Assembly: GCF_900107535.1 (NCBI RefSeq)
Contig: NZ_FNRA01000009.1
Span: 62,001-126,000 of the forward strand
Length of the DNA: 64,000 nucleotides
From: Pedobacter hartonius
Lineage (GTDB): Bacteria > Bacteroidota > Bacteroidia > Sphingobacteriales > Sphingobacteriaceae
Direction: 5' to 3'
This document shows, piece after piece, positions 62,261 to 64,000 of the stretch; within the stretch, counting starts at the first letter, position 1, and every line of letters begins with the position of its first letter. A program made the translations under genes and the position numbers. The notes below the pieces were generated by a model. The model saw only the letters and a program-made list of their open reading frames with translations, did not search any database and had not been told where the DNA came from.

Positions 62261-64000
62261 TTACAGCCTCTTCATCGCCTCTTCATTACCCAATTTTTTC
62301 TCCGGGGATTTGATTGTCGTTTTCCCAAACTTATAGGTAAACCCTACACTTACCCTGCGGCTATCCGTATTTATCCTTTCAGCAGAGCTGAAGGTCCTGA
62401 AATCCTTAAGTATACTGAAATCGTTCCTTTTAAAAACGATTTGGTTTCCTGCCAGCCTCAGCTGTCCTTTCCCCTTAAAAACATCAATAAGAACAGCTGC
62501 ATCAACATTTTTGTACCCGCTGTAGCGCGACAGATCCTGTACATACTTCGTCCAGTAATAAAGATCTACCTCCAGTTTCATTATTTTTGAGAGCTGAAAG
62601 ATATTGGCAGATTTAAAGTCGGAGTGAAAAGCATTGATTGAATAATCTTCTTCGTAAACCTTTCCTCTCGCGCTGTTGTATCCCAATGCCTGCCCGCTGT
62701 TCTGCGTTTCCCACCAGGAATTGAACCGCAGCGGAAACACCAGGAATACCGAGTAGTCAGAGGCACGGTCCAGGTTCCGGCGTGAAAAATACGTGAGCTT
62801 GCTCTCCTGGTCTTGTCTTACAGGAAACAAGGCAATCATTCCCCTGGTGGAGGTATAAATAACCGAGACATTCATTTTACGAATGGCAGTACCGAGGGTG
62901 TAAATATTATCATATGAGGGTTTGAGCAGCGGATTACCCTGCTCCACAGTATACCGGTTCAGAAAAACAGCGTATGGCACCAGTTCATAATAAGGTGCCC
63001 TGTTGATAGTCCTTTTAAAAGATAAAAAGATATTATCCGTTTGACTGAGGTTATGCTGATAAAAAAGGTTGGGGAAAGCATTGAAATAGTTCTGATCAAA
63101 ATTCCCCACAAAACTTGACCTGGTTTGCTCCACACGCAGGCCCATTTGTAACTTATCCGATTTCCAGTCTTTGGATAAAATGGCGTAAACACCAGATATT
63201 GATTCCTTTAACCGGTTGTCATTAGAATATTCGGGAACATTTACAAACTGCCCGTCACCGTAAGACTCATATTCATTCGAATTCGCAGAAGCCGTATACT
63301 GAAATTTTGCACCACTCTCCAGTTTCCACTGCTGATCAAAAGTATGGCTGTAATCAGCCTGGGCGATATACAGGTTAATCTTTGTGATATTCCTCGTCTC
63401 ATAGGTGGCAGGCACGTTGAGGGTATCACCTGCATTATTCAGTAATACAGAGGGGAAGTATTGAAAAATATTGCGCTTCCATGGTGTAAAGGTACTCAGT
63501 ACGGTCAGTTCATTCTTACCGGAATCAGCAGAAAATTTATAGTTTAAATTGTAATTGAATGTCGAAGCCGGCATATCAAAAGTACCATCGGTATATAAAA
63601 CAGAATCAATTGCCCCGCCCTGCTTTCTGATGGTATTCTTAGTGGTCCAGGGGCCGTCAAAATGATAGATTCCGCCGCTGACTATCGCACCCAGCGTCTG
63701 ATTTTTACCGATCTCCAGATCTGCACCGGCCTGAAAAGAAAACATGACGCTGCGGGATAGGCGCCTCCAGTCATTGCTCAGAACATCCGGTACATCGTCA
63801 GTACCCAATACCCTTTCAGATTGTACCTGGTACAACTCGTCTGATACATTTAATCCGCTTGTACCGTACAGCGTCAGCCCCCTGTGCTTGTATGTGAGGC
63901 CTCCATTGATATTACCGGCGCTATATTTGCCCCTGGAACCATCAGCTGCAAGATTCCCGGTAAGCCCTTCGATCTGACTTTTTTTGGTGATGATATTGAT
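62261..64000 (-). CDS. TonB-dependent receptor, partial (N-terminus beyond window)
   Basis: The frame is open from 64000 to the stop at 62261 (580 codons seen); the signal, CarboxypepD-like and plug domains are mostly outside. The visible start already lies at the end of the plug (INIITKKSQIEGLTGNLAAD) and the rest is barrel of the OMP_b-brl_3 type, similar in plan to the receptor at 43773-46199 (for example GLRVEQTRSSFVGNFDQNYF, and SVGFTYKFGKTTIKSPEKKL near the end). Substrate unknown. Convergent with the DUF4142 gene. Confidence 0.88.
   Translation of the reverse strand: MNIITKKSQIEGLTGNLAADGSRGKYSAGNINGGLTYKHRGLTLYGTSGLNVSDELYQVQSERVLGTDDVPDVLSNDWRRLSRSVMFSFQAGADLEIGKNQTLGAIVSGGIYHFDGPWTTKNTIRKQGGAIDSVLYTDGTFDMPASTFNYNLNYKFSADSGKNELTVLSTFTPWKRNIFQYFPSVLLNNAGDTLNVPATYETRNITKINLYIAQADYSHTFDQQWKLESGAKFQYTASANSNEYESYGDGQFVNVPEYSNDNRLKESISGVYAILSKDWKSDKLQMGLRVEQTRSSFVGNFDQNYFNAFPNLFYQHNLSQTDNIFLSFKRTINRAPYYELVPYAVFLNRYTVEQGNPLLKPSYDNIYTLGTAIRKMNVSVIYTSTRGMIALFPVRQDQESKLTYFSRRNLDRASDYSVFLVFPLRFNSWWETQNSGQALGYNSARGKVYEEDYSINAFHSDFKSANIFQLSKIMKLEVDLYYWTKYVQDLSRYSGYKNVDAAVLIDVFKGKGQLRLAGNQIVFKRNDFSILKDFRTFSSAERINTDSRRVSVGFTYKFGKTTIKSPEKKLGNEEAMKRL

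Noticed and set aside
1..64000. CRISPR arrays, insertion sequences, integrases, prophage genes
   Set aside because: No regularly spaced direct repeats, transposase or phage structural motifs were recognised in any frame.

Overview
The window reads as chromosomal DNA of a Bacteroidota bacterium, most likely family Sphingobacteriaceae (Pedobacter/Mucilaginibacter-like). The support is a SusC/SusD pair, two further TonB-dependent beta-barrel receptors, a complete Bat (aerotolerance) operon, LytS/LytTR regulation, DUF4142 lipoproteins, TlpA-type thioredoxins with long N-terminal domains, and starts that mostly lack a strong Shine-Dalgarno. The genus is inference. No rRNA, intact tRNA, insertion sequence, prophage or CRISPR array was seen.

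Layout. 1-9.3 kb: a Crp/Fnr regulator, then a stand-alone Hanks-type kinase, a MauE/DoxX-like membrane protein and a small exported Cys-containing protein on +, facing a tlpA-susD-susC operon on - across a shared bidirectional terminator. 9.3-10.05 kb: no protein gene, but a possible susC attenuator (short leader ORF plus terminator) and a long rod-shaped RNA hairpin. 10-11.5 kb: three consecutive HTH/XRE-like genes, the third frameshifted. 11.5-17.5 kb: small hypotheticals, an AlkB-like dioxygenase, a Tat-signal SDR oxidoreductase, a nonsense-interrupted DUF1810 gene, MarR plus phytoene synthase, and exonuclease III. 17.5-21.4 kb: very short genes (one with an in-frame amber stop), a YtxH-type protein, a DUF4142 lipoprotein and hypotheticals. 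22.4-31 kb: a multi-PAS histidine kinase, a Bcr/CflA exporter, an M4 protease with an emfourin-type inhibitor, and a GMC oxidoreductase with its small subunit. 31-42.8 kb: a double DUF1080 protein, an Omp85 barrel, a universal stress protein beside a decayed paralogue, a Crp/Fnr regulator, an alpha/beta hydrolase, a giant NHL/Ig-like secreted protein and a MgtC/DUF4010 membrane protein. 42.8-49.6 kb: a lipoprotein, a TonB-dependent receptor divergent from a LytS/LytTR pair, and a UGT-type glycosyltransferase. 49.6-58 kb: moxR-DUF58-(DUF4381-like)-batA-batB-batC-batD-batE. 58-64 kb: DoxX, an acetate (SatP) transporter, a GH128-like hydrolase, a HAD phosphatase, a decayed gene, a second DUF4142 lipoprotein, and a TonB-dependent receptor cut by the window end.

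Working together. The clearest functional units are the Bat operon (AAA ATPase plus three VWA-type proteins plus TPR and Ig-like membrane proteins), the SusCD-TlpA envelope operon, the M4 protease/inhibitor pair, the GMC dehydrogenase pair and the LytST pair. A second theme is local gene decay: at least four genes are broken by a frameshift, nonsense codon or internal deletion. The most intriguing unexplained items are the kinase-MauE-Cys-peptide cassette opposite TlpA-SusCD, and the structured RNA next to the XRE gene trio.
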